Positions 45,486-56,127 of a stretch of DNA of 64,000 nucleotides are shown here, one piece after another; position 1 is the stretch's first letter, and every line of letters begins with the position of its first letter. The translations under genes were made by a program, and so were the position numbers. The DNA is taken from NCBI RefSeq assembly GCF_009730915.1, contig NC_052477.1:24942578-25006577 (forward strand), in the 5' to 3' direction. This stretch comes from Dioscorea cayenensis subsp. rotundata (lineage: Eukaryota > Streptophyta > Magnoliopsida > Dioscoreales > Dioscoreaceae). The notes under the pieces are model-generated. The model was given only the letters and a program-made list of their open reading frames with translations. It was not told the origin of the DNA and ran no database searches.

Positions 45486-46471
45486 CAAGTGGTTAAGATT
45501 TGGGCTACTAAATTCATTAATTTCTAGCATTCAAATATTTATATATGTAAATAAAAAATTAAAAAAATAAAACTCCGGTGAAGATTTTTTATAAGACTCT
45601 TTAGTACTCCGTTTTTAAATGGTTATTTAAAAAAAAACAAAGCCATGTTAAAAGTTCTAGCTCGGCAGCCCAAGTTTTTAATCGGCATCTGGCCCATTGA
45701 ACCCATCAGGCTGCGGCCTTGGCCATTGCTTTCATATTTGAACTCTTCTCTTAAGAAAATATTTCATTTGCTCTGTTCCCATTGATCATATGAACTTGTG
45801 TGGTTGGCCAATAAGTCTTCCACCCAAGTCAACCATGGGTGGCTCTAGTAGTGGAACTCAGATGGCCACTAGACTCCCAAAATTAAAAGACGGCATTCGC
45901 CATTCATGGCCTTCTCTCTCATTCAATGTTATCTACTTTGACTTTAATGGCAACTCAATCATTCAAATGCAATTCAAGACTTTTGCATATTTTGATAGAC
46001 TTTATTTATTTATTTATTTACTTTAACATCTAGCGCATTCTATGAGGAAAAGTAGTCTATAAATTTTAAAATAAAGGAAATTTGAAGAAGTGGGTTTATA
46101 TAAAATTCTATTTTGGTGAAAATATACTCAAATATATTTAATTTAAAATCTAAAAAGTGTTGAAATAAAAAAAATGGTACTTCCACCATTTTTAGAGTAA
46201 ACGAATATCTAAATCACTGTAACCCATGTTCAAAATAAGAGTAAATAAATTTTTTAATTATATGAAAAAACTGAGCCATACCTTAATTAGGTTTTAATAC
46301 ACCTTTAATTTTTTTTTAAAAAATATTGTTAGTATTTATAAAAAGAAATCACAAGACAATCACTGCATGGTACAATAGTATTTTAATTTGACAATGAGTG
46401 AGTAAACATGTGTTTGAAACTTCACATCAAAGAAGTTGTAAAGTACTATACTCTTATTGTTCATTGAGACC
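45486..46471. other. intergenic DNA
   Basis: A mixed-composition stretch at 45,660-45,960 gives no recognisable protein. The rest is AT-rich, with (TTTA)n at about 45,997-46,020. Confidence 0.4.
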
Positions 46472-46476
46472 ACACT
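46472..46476. repeat. left target duplication of solo LTR
   Basis: ACACT, identical to 49,238-49,242. Confidence 0.75.
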
Positions 46477-49237
46477 TGTGGACCCCACTTGTATATTTAA
46501 ATTTTATTTTTTTAAAAAAATTAATTTAAAATTCCCAAACCAACCTTATCTTTCAGGGATCGTGAGCCCCACGTTCCTGGTAACCGCCAGTGGTTACGGG
46601 ATAAAATAAAAATTCCCAAAATTAGATAATTCGTAGCCTTCCTCTTTCGCTCGTCGTTCAATTTTGGGGATGTAAAGCAAGGGCGAGGAAATCTTTCGTG
46701 TCGAGTGCTCACCTAGAAGTATTCGTGGTAGGTTCCCTTTTTCCCTCCTTTGATCTATTTATTTTAGTTCGTGTTTTGATTCCTTAATTTTTAGGGTTTC
46801 TTTTTTTTGGTTTAAATGGTTCTAGGGTTTGAAGATTGGTCAGAAGAGTACCTGGTTTTACCCTTCAAAAAGTCATCAGGTATTTTTTCCCTTCCTTAAG
46901 TGGTTATGACACTCGAATCCATTGAATCGATAGATTATACTGTATGTGCATAAGAATTTGTATGCTTTGATATTTTCTTAGGGTTTAATTGTTTTCAGTG
47001 TATGGCGTTGAAAGGTGGGATTTTTATGGGAATTAGACGTATTGCATAATTGTCAGGATTTTAAATTGATGTTAGTATGTTGGTTGCTTAATTATATTGT
47101 TGACTAATGATTGATGGAAGAATGGAAAAAAGTTATCTGGAAAGTAATTCTAGCAATGGCATTGTATCTTCAAAAGCTAGTATAGTTTGTCAATAGTGTT
47201 ATTGTTAGGTTAAGGATAACCATGCTATCCATTGAATGCACATGTTTAATTAAAGCCTGGTATTCTGCCCACATGCATATATATATATATATATATATAT
47301 TAAATGGATGTTGGAATGATTCTCCAGTCCTGCCGCCACGTCCAACTATTCGTGGGTGTAGATGTACATTTATACAAGCTGTAATGGTTGGTAGTTATAA
47401 ACTAAGCTTTCCTGTCATTAAGAGAATTAATTCTTAGTACAGTCCTATTAGGTATAGAAGTTAAATTTTTTAGCAACTATAATGTTATTTTCTTGGCAGG
47501 GTTTACCTTGGTCATAGATTATTTTTGAAACTTACTTGTTTAGTATCTCAAAGTCCTGTGAATTGCTAGTTAATGATTTGTGTTTTATTTAAACTGGGAA
47601 ATCTAAGTCAAAGTGTAATGTTCATGTTTTAGGGCCTTTGTTCGAATTCTGATTTTAGTGTTCAAGTGGGTTCTATAGCTTGGGGATTTTCCAGGTAAGT
47701 AAATCACGTATAAACCTATATATATATAATTTCTGATTACCGTGAATCATCGATACAATTATTTAATAACTTTGGATTTTATTGTTAAAACCATTCATGA
47801 TATTATATTTAAATGTTTTGAGATTTAAAATACTGTATCTATCCTTATTTCAAAACTTAGATTTCTAATTATTTAATTGCTATTTATTTGATTCTATACT
47901 TAATTAATTACGGATCTAAGATTTATTTGACAGCCATTACTCTGATGATGTATTAATTCAATATTTTTGATTTTGATTGCTGTGAATACTTTGACTGTCA
48001 AAGATTACGAATTTTGCATGTATTTATTCGTTTATTTAATCGATTAATATCTGATAATTTAATTAAGGATCTCATGTTCTGTCAACAACCATTTAATTAG
48101 TTATTATATAATCTACTCATTTTTGTTTTTATTATGAAAGTACGTAAATATTTATTCATTTGGAGAATTTTTGGAATGGTTTTTCATAATTATTATTCAA
48201 ATTCTTTAACCATAAACTCAGTGATGGATTTTTATACTTAATCAATTACCAGATTAATTATTGAGTGGTTATCTATGTTATGTAAATTGTATTCATTAAT
48301 TGCTTTTATGGATTAGATTATGAAGATATTGTACTTCAATTATCTATTTGTTTAAGTTATTATTATTTGATAATAATTGGAATTATTTTTCATTAGAAAA
48401 AGGGGATCACCGAATTTACGTATTTTTTTGTATTGACAATGATTTTTAGACCCGACATATTTTTGACATAGTAACACTGTAGTCCCCAAATTAACTTTGC
48501 AATAACCCCTCATCAGGGGTTAAACACGGCCAGGTGTCGACACGTACTCGACTCGATAAGAAACTAGTTTCGCACCGTTCCCGCTCGGTGGAGAATAACG
48601 GGCTCTGAAAATCTGGCTCGGGTCACCGAGGATAAATAAATGAACTCTGACAATCCAACTCGGGTCACCGAGTTTAAATATATGAATTCGTGGTTTTTGT
48701 TTTCCGGCATTAGTTATTTGGGGGACATATATACTCGTTTACTTGGAGAAATTATGGTTGTTTGAAACACTCGAAATCAAGTTTTATTTACATTACTTAT
48801 TGTATAAATTTTACACTTAAGCATGTTTTGTGAAATTATTGAGTTTTGTGATCCCTATATTTTTAGTGGTTTGCTTCATTTGGGTCGTCAAGCTCATAAA
48901 TAGTGGTTTTTATCCTTTTTCAGATCAGGAGTAAGTGTGTGGTGGATAGCTTAGCGGGGACTGTTGAGCGAGCACCAGTTGGTTATCATGTAAATAGTCT
49001 TTCTGTTTGTGAACTTAGAACTGTTATTTGTTTAAGCTTTGAACCTTGCACTTTTAGTTTCCGTGGATCATAGTTGTGAACCTGGTTATCGTATCCCTTA
49101 AATTCTTGTTCTTGTGATGTTAGTGCCTTGTTATATCTTATCTTTGTAAGACAGATCCTGAGGCCTTGTATGTCCATTGGGTCTCGACCTTATGGGTATA
49201 CGGCCGTTTGTCAATGCCTCGGGCTCGGGGCGTGACA
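46477..49237 (-). mobile_element. solo LTR of a Ty3/gypsy-type retrotransposon (2,761 bp)
   Basis: The segment starts TGTGGACCCC and ends GGGGCGTGACA, so it has TG...CA ends, and it is flanked by perfect 5-bp ACACT duplications. Read on the minus strand it begins TGTCACGCCCCGAGCCCGAG, an opening typical of large plant gypsy LTRs. No polyprotein is adjacent on either side, so the internal region was removed by LTR-LTR recombination. An (AT)n tract lies at about 47,277-47,300. The first ~1.5 kb is repeated from 62,442 to the window end. Confidence 0.8.
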
Positions 49238-49242
49238 ACACT
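49238..49242. repeat. right target duplication of solo LTR
   Basis: ACACT, the partner of 46,472-46,476. Confidence 0.75.
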
Positions 49243-49640
49243 GTACACTAAATTTTCGTGTGAGTCTTCTATGGGAGGAACTATATTCTCCATCCTTTCA
49301 TGGTTATATGGCAGGGAAGATTTACTATCATAGGTTTATGGTCTCTAATATATCTTTTTGGGCGCTGTGGTAGGTCTTCATTGCCTACATGTTAGACCGC
49401 CCGATATGATAAATTCCTAAATGTTGTTAAGCCACTGTAGTTAGTGTATTTTCATGTCTACTTATATTCTTAAGTGGGGGCATTTATCACCTATTTGTAA
49501 ATAAAAAAAATAAAAAAACACACACACACAAATCAGAACCTTAAACCTTTAAATCAATAACGAGTGAAATGAAAAATCAAATGTTATATTGTAGAAGTGG
49601 TCTCTTAACTCTTCTTAACTCGGTTCTTTCGACTGTTCCA
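49243..49640. other. intergenic DNA
   Basis: No gene recognised. Contains a short (CA)n tract near 49,517-49,530. Confidence 0.4.
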
Positions 49641-51150
49641 GTCTATTGAATGTCTGTGTTCAAACTCCCAGCCTGGGAGATTAAAGATATTGACAGGATT
49701 CAAAGGGACTTCCTTTGGAAAGACCCAAATTTGAGTTCTAAAGGTTTCAGATTGGTTGCCTAGAAAAAGATTTGCAGACCCCGAAACATGGGTGGTTGGG
49801 GAATCCTTAACCTTAAGGAATTCAATTGTACTCTACTTGGAAAATGATGGTGGAAAATAACTTCTAATCCTAACTTCTATTGGGCCAAAATTATTAAAGA
49901 TAACTACTTCTTTTTCAGAAACCCTCCTGGCCCACTCTTTCATTCACCATGAAGGAATAAATCCTTTTTTTTTTTTTTTTTTTTTTTTTGGCAGGTACAC
50001 TCCCTGATTCCTTATAGTTTCTGCATTTCAAAATCAATTAAAAATGGGACCAACACCTACCTCTGGTTTGATAGGTGGTATTCGAGGAAAACTTTGAAAG
50101 ACCTTTGGCCTTCTCTCTTCAACGACTATATTTCTCCATGGATCACGGTTCGCCAATTTTTTGAACAACTTAACTCTCTACAGAATCTTTTCCACTCTAC
50201 TACCTCTAAAGAGTTATCACCTTTTTTGGAAGCAATTCCAGACTGTTCTAGTGATCAAGAAGACTTTTACACTTGACATTTGGAAAAAAGTGGAACCTTT
50301 TCGATCAAATCTTTTTACAAGTTTTTTGTCAATGGAGGTTCTCGCTGTCCACTTTATACACAATTTTGTAAAATAAGATGCCCAAGTAAAATTTCCTTAT
50401 TTTGCTGGCTTGCTTGGAATGATAAACTTCGCACCCTCACAAATCTCTTCAAAAAAGGATACAACTTTCTAAATGCCACCAATAGTTGTGTCCTCTGTCA
50501 CAAGGCGGCGCCTCTGAGACCGTAGATCACCTCTTCATTGATTGTATTTACTCAACACGTATTTGGTCCTTCTTCACACAATTATTCGAAATACATCTCA
50601 CTCCTCCCTCCATTTCGAAGATCTAGACCACTTGGATTTCTTCCCTCCAACCTCAATGCCAATCCCTTTGGGATCTATGCATTAGAGCTATTTTATGAAA
50701 TATGTGGCTTGGACAAAATAACAGCATATTTCAATTTTTGGCATTACCTTCTTACACTTTAATGATTAAAATTGTTAATATGCTTTTTTCGTGGTTCTCA
50801 ACTATAGCAGACAACGATTAGCAGTCACTTAATGAAACTTCTCAAAAGATCAAGCTCCCTCAAATTCATCAGCGCTAGGGTTTCAAACAATTCCAGCAAC
50901 CCAGATCCTAATCTAGCTCTGCAGTAGATCTTTACTACTCTTAGTTTATGTAGACCTATGCTACTTGATGATAGCTTTCATCTACTAAGTTGTTTTCTTC
51001 TTCTTAGTGTTTTTCTAGATTGCTTCACCTAGTAGTTTTTGTGCCTTACCTCTAGTGAGAGTTTCTGTTATTCGCTTTACTTATTTGTCTGTACTGTGCT
51101 TGTTTGTATTATTGTTTTTTCGATAAATTTGTGGTTTATCTATTTTTATT
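49641..51150 (+). mobile_element. LINE 3' fragment
   Basis: Broken ORF2 C-terminus: VFKLPAWEIKDIDRIQRDFL, WKDPNLSSKGFRLVA, MGGWGILNLKEFN and WAKIIK. Then a zf-RVT section: FSIKSFYKFFVNGG, CKIRCPSKISLFCWLAWNDK and CVLCHKAAP. Stops and frame changes are frequent. The 3' end reads TTATCTATTTTTATT followed by an A tract at about 51,149. A 27-28-base T run at about 49,962-49,989 interrupts the coding part. No target duplication was found. Confidence 0.75.
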
Positions 51151-51159
51151 AAAAAAAAT

Positions 51160-51590
51160 ATAAGTGATATTGAAGTTTTTTCTAATATAAGATCTTTCAT
51201 ATTTTATTAAAAACATTAAATTACACAACAAATGACCTAGTCTTTCCAGTCAAAAATTGTTTTTTTACAAAGCCAATGAAACATTCTTACATGAATAACT
51301 AAAAAACATGTTAATTTTTTCCAGTAAAATTCATATTTAAACGTTTAATTATATTCAGGATAATTTTATATATTAAAGTAGTGGAAGAACTCCAAACCCA
51401 CTTGGAAAAGAAAAGCAAACGTATAATAATAAATAAAAAATATTAGATTAATTAAGGAAAAATTAAACATAAAATTACTTATTAATACCACCGATGTAAT
51501 AAGAGAATTGGCAGTTGATTCCCCTTCTAACAGCCACTTGGTACTACCATATAACCATGTAGAAACACTTAATAATAGCCAAGAGGTCTA
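51160..51590. other. upstream region of the DUF26 gene
   Basis: AT-rich, with no coding sequence. It must contain the promoter of the gene at 51,591 if that gene is expressed, but no clear TATA box at a normal distance was picked out, and the promoter words shared by 16.73 and 60.03 kb are not seen here. Confidence 0.4.
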
Positions 51591-53003
51591 ATGGCTTCTC
51601 ATCTTCTTCATCACTTCAAAGCTTTGAGCTACCTCTTCTTTCTCCTCTTCATCTATCATAACACAGCCATGGCAACTCTCACTTTCAAGCCAATCAAGGC
51701 CAACTGCGCCACCACCAGATACACAGACAATAGCCCCTTCTCCACCAACCTCAAGACCCTCTTATCCACCCTCAAAGACAAGTCCTCATCATCCATTTCC
51801 ATCAATGAAACCGCCGGCAAGGCCCCGGCCACCGTCTTCGGCCTCTACTTCTGCACAGGTGATCTCTCAAAAGACAACTGCCAAGCCTGCATTCAAACAG
51901 CCATCAAAGACATCATTGATAGTTGCCCAAGCTCCAAACAAGCAATCATATGGTATGATTATTGTGAGCTGCGTTACTCTGATACCAACTTCTTTGGACT
52001 TCCAGACACTAATGGCTTCTCCATGATCAATGTTAATGAGAACACCACTTCATCAAGACCAGTGGAGGTGGTGTCCCAATTGGTGAAAGATGCTCCACTA
52101 GCCCAGCCTCTCATGTTCAAGTCCCAAGCTTTCATATCTGAGAGCTTGTATGCTCTGGCACAGTGTTCTTCAGACTTAAGGAGTAAAGGATGCAGTGATT
52201 GCTTGACTACCATCTTTGCAAATATCAAGGCTTGTTGCACTAGTTCTAAAGGATGGAGGTTTTTGGCTCCTAGCTGTTGGATAAGGTATGAAGCCACACC
52301 TTTCCTTCAGAATCTAAATGGAACAAGTACATACATCACTCAGAGCTATTGTTCAAGCAATAACTTCTCTTCTAATGGTGCCTCACAAGGACTTGTCAGG
52401 CTTTTGTCAAGCTTGACCAAAAATGCTCCGGCGATGGCCGGGTTCTTCTACACCATTGTGAGGGAGAAAAGGAACATGCTCTATGGCTTAGCACTCTGCA
52501 GAGGAGATTTACAAAACAAAAGGGACGATTGCCAGAGCTGCCTGAATGATGCTAGTAGAAGCATAGTAGAAGACTGTCCAAGCAAAGCACAGGCAATTGA
52601 ATGGTATGAGAAATGCTTTGTTAAATACTCAAACCAGAGGTTCTTTGGGATGTTGGACACCGTTAATAGGACATTATGCGGCGTGGAACAAGTGTCGGCT
52701 GATGCCGATTGTGCTACGGAGAAACTAGCAAGGAGTTTAATCAATGATGCAGTGAAAAATAAAAAGTTTGTGAGTGCTGGAAAAGTAGTGATTAGTAGTT
52801 CATTGTCTAGCTATGTTCTAGTGCAGTGCAGTAGAGATCTTAGTAAGGGAAGATGCATGCAATGCTTACAAAGAGGGATGGATAAGGTGTCCTGTGAATG
52901 CAAGCTTACCAATGGGTGGAGGTATCTCTCCGGCAGTTGTACTCTGAGGTATGAGACCTTTCCATTCTTCGACACGGCCATCATATCCACTGTGTCCCTT
53001 TGA
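51591..53003 (+). CDS. secreted cysteine-rich repeat protein with four DUF26/Gnk2 domains
   Basis: An uninterrupted 470-residue reading, the only intact host gene seen. A signal peptide (about residues 1-28, LSYLFFLLFIYHNTAMA) is followed by four DUF26 domains. Their CX8CX2C motifs lie at C88/C97/C100, C192/C201/C204, C303/C314/C317 (ten residues between the first two Cys) and C413/C422/C425. Each domain ends in a WxxYxxC or WRxLxxSC type pattern (WYDYCELRYS, GWRFLAPSCW, WYEKCFVKYS, GWRYLSGSC). There is no transmembrane segment and no kinase, so it fits the cysteine-rich repeat secretory class. The family includes mannose-binding antifungal ginkbilobin and plasmodesmal proteins; which applies here is unknown. 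Two domains are the rule, so four is unusual. It is paralogous to the CRK pseudogene at 16.9 kb throughout the ectodomain. The chosen ATG is the first in the reading and gives a complete signal peptide. Confidence 0.9.
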   Translation: MASHLLHHFKALSYLFFLLFIYHNTAMATLTFKPIKANCATTRYTDNSPFSTNLKTLLSTLKDKSSSSISINETAGKAPATVFGLYFCTGDLSKDNCQACIQTAIKDIIDSCPSSKQAIIWYDYCELRYSDTNFFGLPDTNGFSMINVNENTTSSRPVEVVSQLVKDAPLAQPLMFKSQAFISESLYALAQCSSDLRSKGCSDCLTTIFANIKACCTSSKGWRFLAPSCWIRYEATPFLQNLNGTSTYITQSYCSSNNFSSNGASQGLVRLLSSLTKNAPAMAGFFYTIVREKRNMLYGLALCRGDLQNKRDDCQSCLNDASRSIVEDCPSKAQAIEWYEKCFVKYSNQRFFGMLDTVNRTLCGVEQVSADADCATEKLARSLINDAVKNKKFVSAGKVVISSSLSSYVLVQCSRDLSKGRCMQCLQRGMDKVSCECKLTNGWRYLSGSCTLRYETFPFFDTAIISTVSL

Positions 53004-53009
53004 ATATGT

Positions 53010-53490
53010 GTCTGAAGTCTGAACTCAAAATTGGGTTAACTGGGTCAATGAAGAACAATCCTTTTTCTTTAAAATTTGTTTAATTTGCATGCTCTGTTTG
53101 TTGTGGAACATGATGTGAGTTGTGCAGCTTGTGCTCACACCAAACATGGTGAATTTGCTTGTCTAAACAGCTAGAAATAACTAGTTAGAATTTTTAGAAT
53201 TGCTGCTATTGTTGGCCCCTGTTCTTGTATCTTCTAGCTATGGTGAAGGCTGAGTTACAGAAATGATATGCATGCTTCTTAATTATCTGGCTTTGATTGT
53301 GTGGTGATTCTTATGCTAGTGATTTGACTTTCCAATTATCAAAGAATAAAAGATATCAATTAGATCGGATGATAAATACATGGCACTTATCAGCAATGAA
53401 TTCCGGTTCATGGATCTGGCAGTTTGCTTTGCTGATGAAAGTGAGAAGGTTTTTTTTTTTCCAAATAGAACATATACCATTAATATATAT
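53010..53490. other. 3' flank of the DUF26 gene
   Basis: No transmembrane or kinase exon like those following the paralogous CRK at 28.9-30.1 kb was found here. The sequence is AT-rich, ending in a T run and an AT tract where the next transposon is inserted. Confidence 0.5.
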
Positions 53491-53491
53491 A
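53483..53491. repeat. left target duplication of the 6.2-kb Mutator-like element
   Basis: ATATATATA, matched by ATATATATA at 59,723-59,731. Because the element is inserted in AT-repeat sequence the exact duplication is ambiguous, but nine bases agree with Mutator-like elements. Confidence 0.55.
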
Positions 53492-54236
53492 GGGGTTACA
53501 TCTCCTAGGGACGTCCGCAGAATCCATATCTGGGGATATCCCTAGGGACCGTTGGATCAAATGATCCAACGGTTCCAAGAAAAACAAGTTACACTTAAAT
53601 CATTACACTTAAATCAAAACGAGACTGATCCATTTCCTCCACCCATCAACGACGCCTCCATCACCTCCACCACCGTCTCCCGTCTTCTCCACCAACACTG
53701 CCTCCCCGTCGTCTCCATCTCCTCCACCAGCACCCACCCATCAACGACGCCTCCCATCGTCTCCACCACCGTCTCTCGTCTTCTCCACCAACACTGCCTC
53801 CCCGTCGTCTCCATCAACGCCAACGCCTTCTCTGGTGTCAAGGTTTAGATCCATCTCTCTATAGATCAACCGATTTCTTTTTGTTGTTCTTCTTTCTCGA
53901 AGCACTGATTTGGGAGAAATGATGTTAATTTTGAGATCATTTGAATATTTGATTCGGTGTTTTAACTTTTGTTTAAGAACTATTGTTTTTCTTTTGCTCT
54001 GTTTAATGAGCATTGTGACAGACCAAACATGTATTTTTTTCATGCTAACATGTTTTCAGGAAGTTATATAGATAAAAAAGGAGGCAGTGAAGATGGTTTT
54101 GCTATTAAAATCAAAGCATTTTGCCATAAATTAATGAGATGTTGTGAATCAAGACAAGATTGCAGTTGCCTGAATGAAATAAAATACAAAAATTTATTGG
54201 GTAATTTTATTTTTATTCTCCGAATGGAAGTTTTTC
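53492..54236 (+). repeat. left terminal inverted repeat (~745 bp)
   Basis: This arm is near-identical, in inverted sense, to 58,928-59,722. It includes a pyrimidine-rich minisatellite-like part (53,640-53,830) made of CTCCACCACCGTCTC and CCATCAACG words, then a 400-bp AT-rich part. Open frames across it occur on both strands and are taken as fortuitous. Confidence 0.85.
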
Positions 54237-56127
54237 CACTTGGTTTTGCGAGTGAATCCAACTCAAACTTGGGAGACAATTTCATTTATGTTTCACGGAA
54301 ACTCTCGCATGAATAAGTAATAAAAATGATGAATGTTGATACCGCCTTGATTAGTGAAAAAGAATCTTTGGAAAGATTTACGTAAAAACATACATGATCG
54401 ATTAAGAGAATGGTGGCCTGGTCCTACAAAAACCTTCCATCTCTGCAGTGACATGTGATTCTTGATCGGTGGTGCTCCAACGACAAACCCGAAGAATGAA
54501 TTTGCCGGATAGAACCTGTTTATTAGTAGCAATGATCGAGCATTTCATTGCTTTTTCTCATAACGGATATGATTGAATTCGGATGTTTATGAATCGCAGA
54601 GAACACGACGAGTGTGTGATATGAAGATTTTTCCCGCTTGCATTGATGACGATCGAGCAAGTTGTAGTTTAGTTTGTAGCCATTATCTTGATCACCTTCA
54701 GGGGGGATAAGGCAGAAGCAAACAAGCGAAAAATATTCCGAGGAGCAACAACCTGTGTATATTAACAAGTTACACATTGGTTTACATGGAAGCGTTCGCA
54801 AGTAATTTGTTTATATGATGATAACATAATCTGTGCATCATATATCATAGTTTCTGTTGTCAAAATCCACAGGGAATGCCAACAAGCATGATGTTCTGCT
54901 TGTTAGATTATTTAGTGGGGATAGTTAACTGTTTATTAACAAATAAAAAAATTGATGAAAGTTTCAGATGCTATCAAAATCTTAATAATCTGTATTGATT
55001 GATCTTGCATAATCAAGATGATTATTGAAAAATAAGATGCCAAAATCCTGAGTAAAAGGAAGAATTTGTTGTTGGTTTTCTATGATTAATACAGTCATGA
55101 AAGTACACGATTGCTATAAAAATACGAAACTTTGGCTACTTTTCAAAAATCAATATAATTCATCAGCCATCACCATTTGCAGCTTTGGAATCAATTAGTT
55201 TTGCAGCCAACCCAGGTGGCCTTCGCCAGCTTCTGTCTTAGCCATTTACCTGTTTAGTGAAATTAGATGTTACATTCTTGATTTAACAAAAGCGATTTCA
55301 GCATGTATATTGTAATCAACAACTCCCGATCCTGTTATAATAATTAAAAAAAAAAACAATGCCAAACAATTTATCTAGCTTTTCAGAAAAATATTCCCAC
55401 TTTAACTGAAACAAAACACCGAGACTTTAAATGGTTTACCTAGTGTGTCATAGAGGGGAACACAGATTAAGCTGAATCCGTTGCAAGCCTGCAAATAATT
55501 AAGTCCAAAAATAGTCAATCCAAATTAAAACAGAGCCAATCACAGCAAAAAAAAAAAATCAGTGAACAACCTCCATTGCAACACTGACTGAAAATTTGTT
55601 CAGAAGCCTAATATTTAAAACCAATTAAGAATTAAAAGAAACAAAATGGTTTGGATAGTGAAATATCACTATTAGAATCTGAAGCTTCTTCTGGGTAAAA
55701 TGCAGTAACTGATTTGATGCTATTGGTTTCACCGGTACCAACCATCCATCTTGCAATAGCATATATACATATATGCTATTAGAATGTCCAGTAATAACCT
55801 ACTGAAAGATGCAGACAATCAAATTAGATCTCTCACATGGAATTAACTTAGCATAGAAGTTGTTACAAACATTGTGAGGCCAATTCAAGCAACCAATCTG
55901 CTACTCTATATGACCAATGAGAATCATATACAATGCATATGAAAATCCATAAGATAGAATGAAAAATAAATTCAATATAGCAAATAAATCTCCTAATGCA
56001 CATCAATTAAAGACGCAGATAAATATATAGATCCAAACACAAAATAAAATTTTCATATTAAAAGGGTACAGATTCAACATCCATTAATAGAAGTAAACTA
56101 AAAACACCATAACAAATAACCATGCAT
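54237..56127. other. non-coding interior of the 6.2-kb element
   Basis: The stretch lies downstream of the transposase. Short readable frames (for example 54,293-54,532 minus) have no recognisable domain. A second gene like mudrB was looked for and not found. The part next to the transposase (55.2-56.1 kb) is AT-rich and would contain its 3' untranslated region. Confidence 0.4.

Noticed and set aside
53552..53848. Pro/Ser/Thr-rich frames in both inverted repeats as genes
   Set aside because: They lie in minisatellite-like repeats within transposon arms, open in several frames on both strands, and differ in length between arms.
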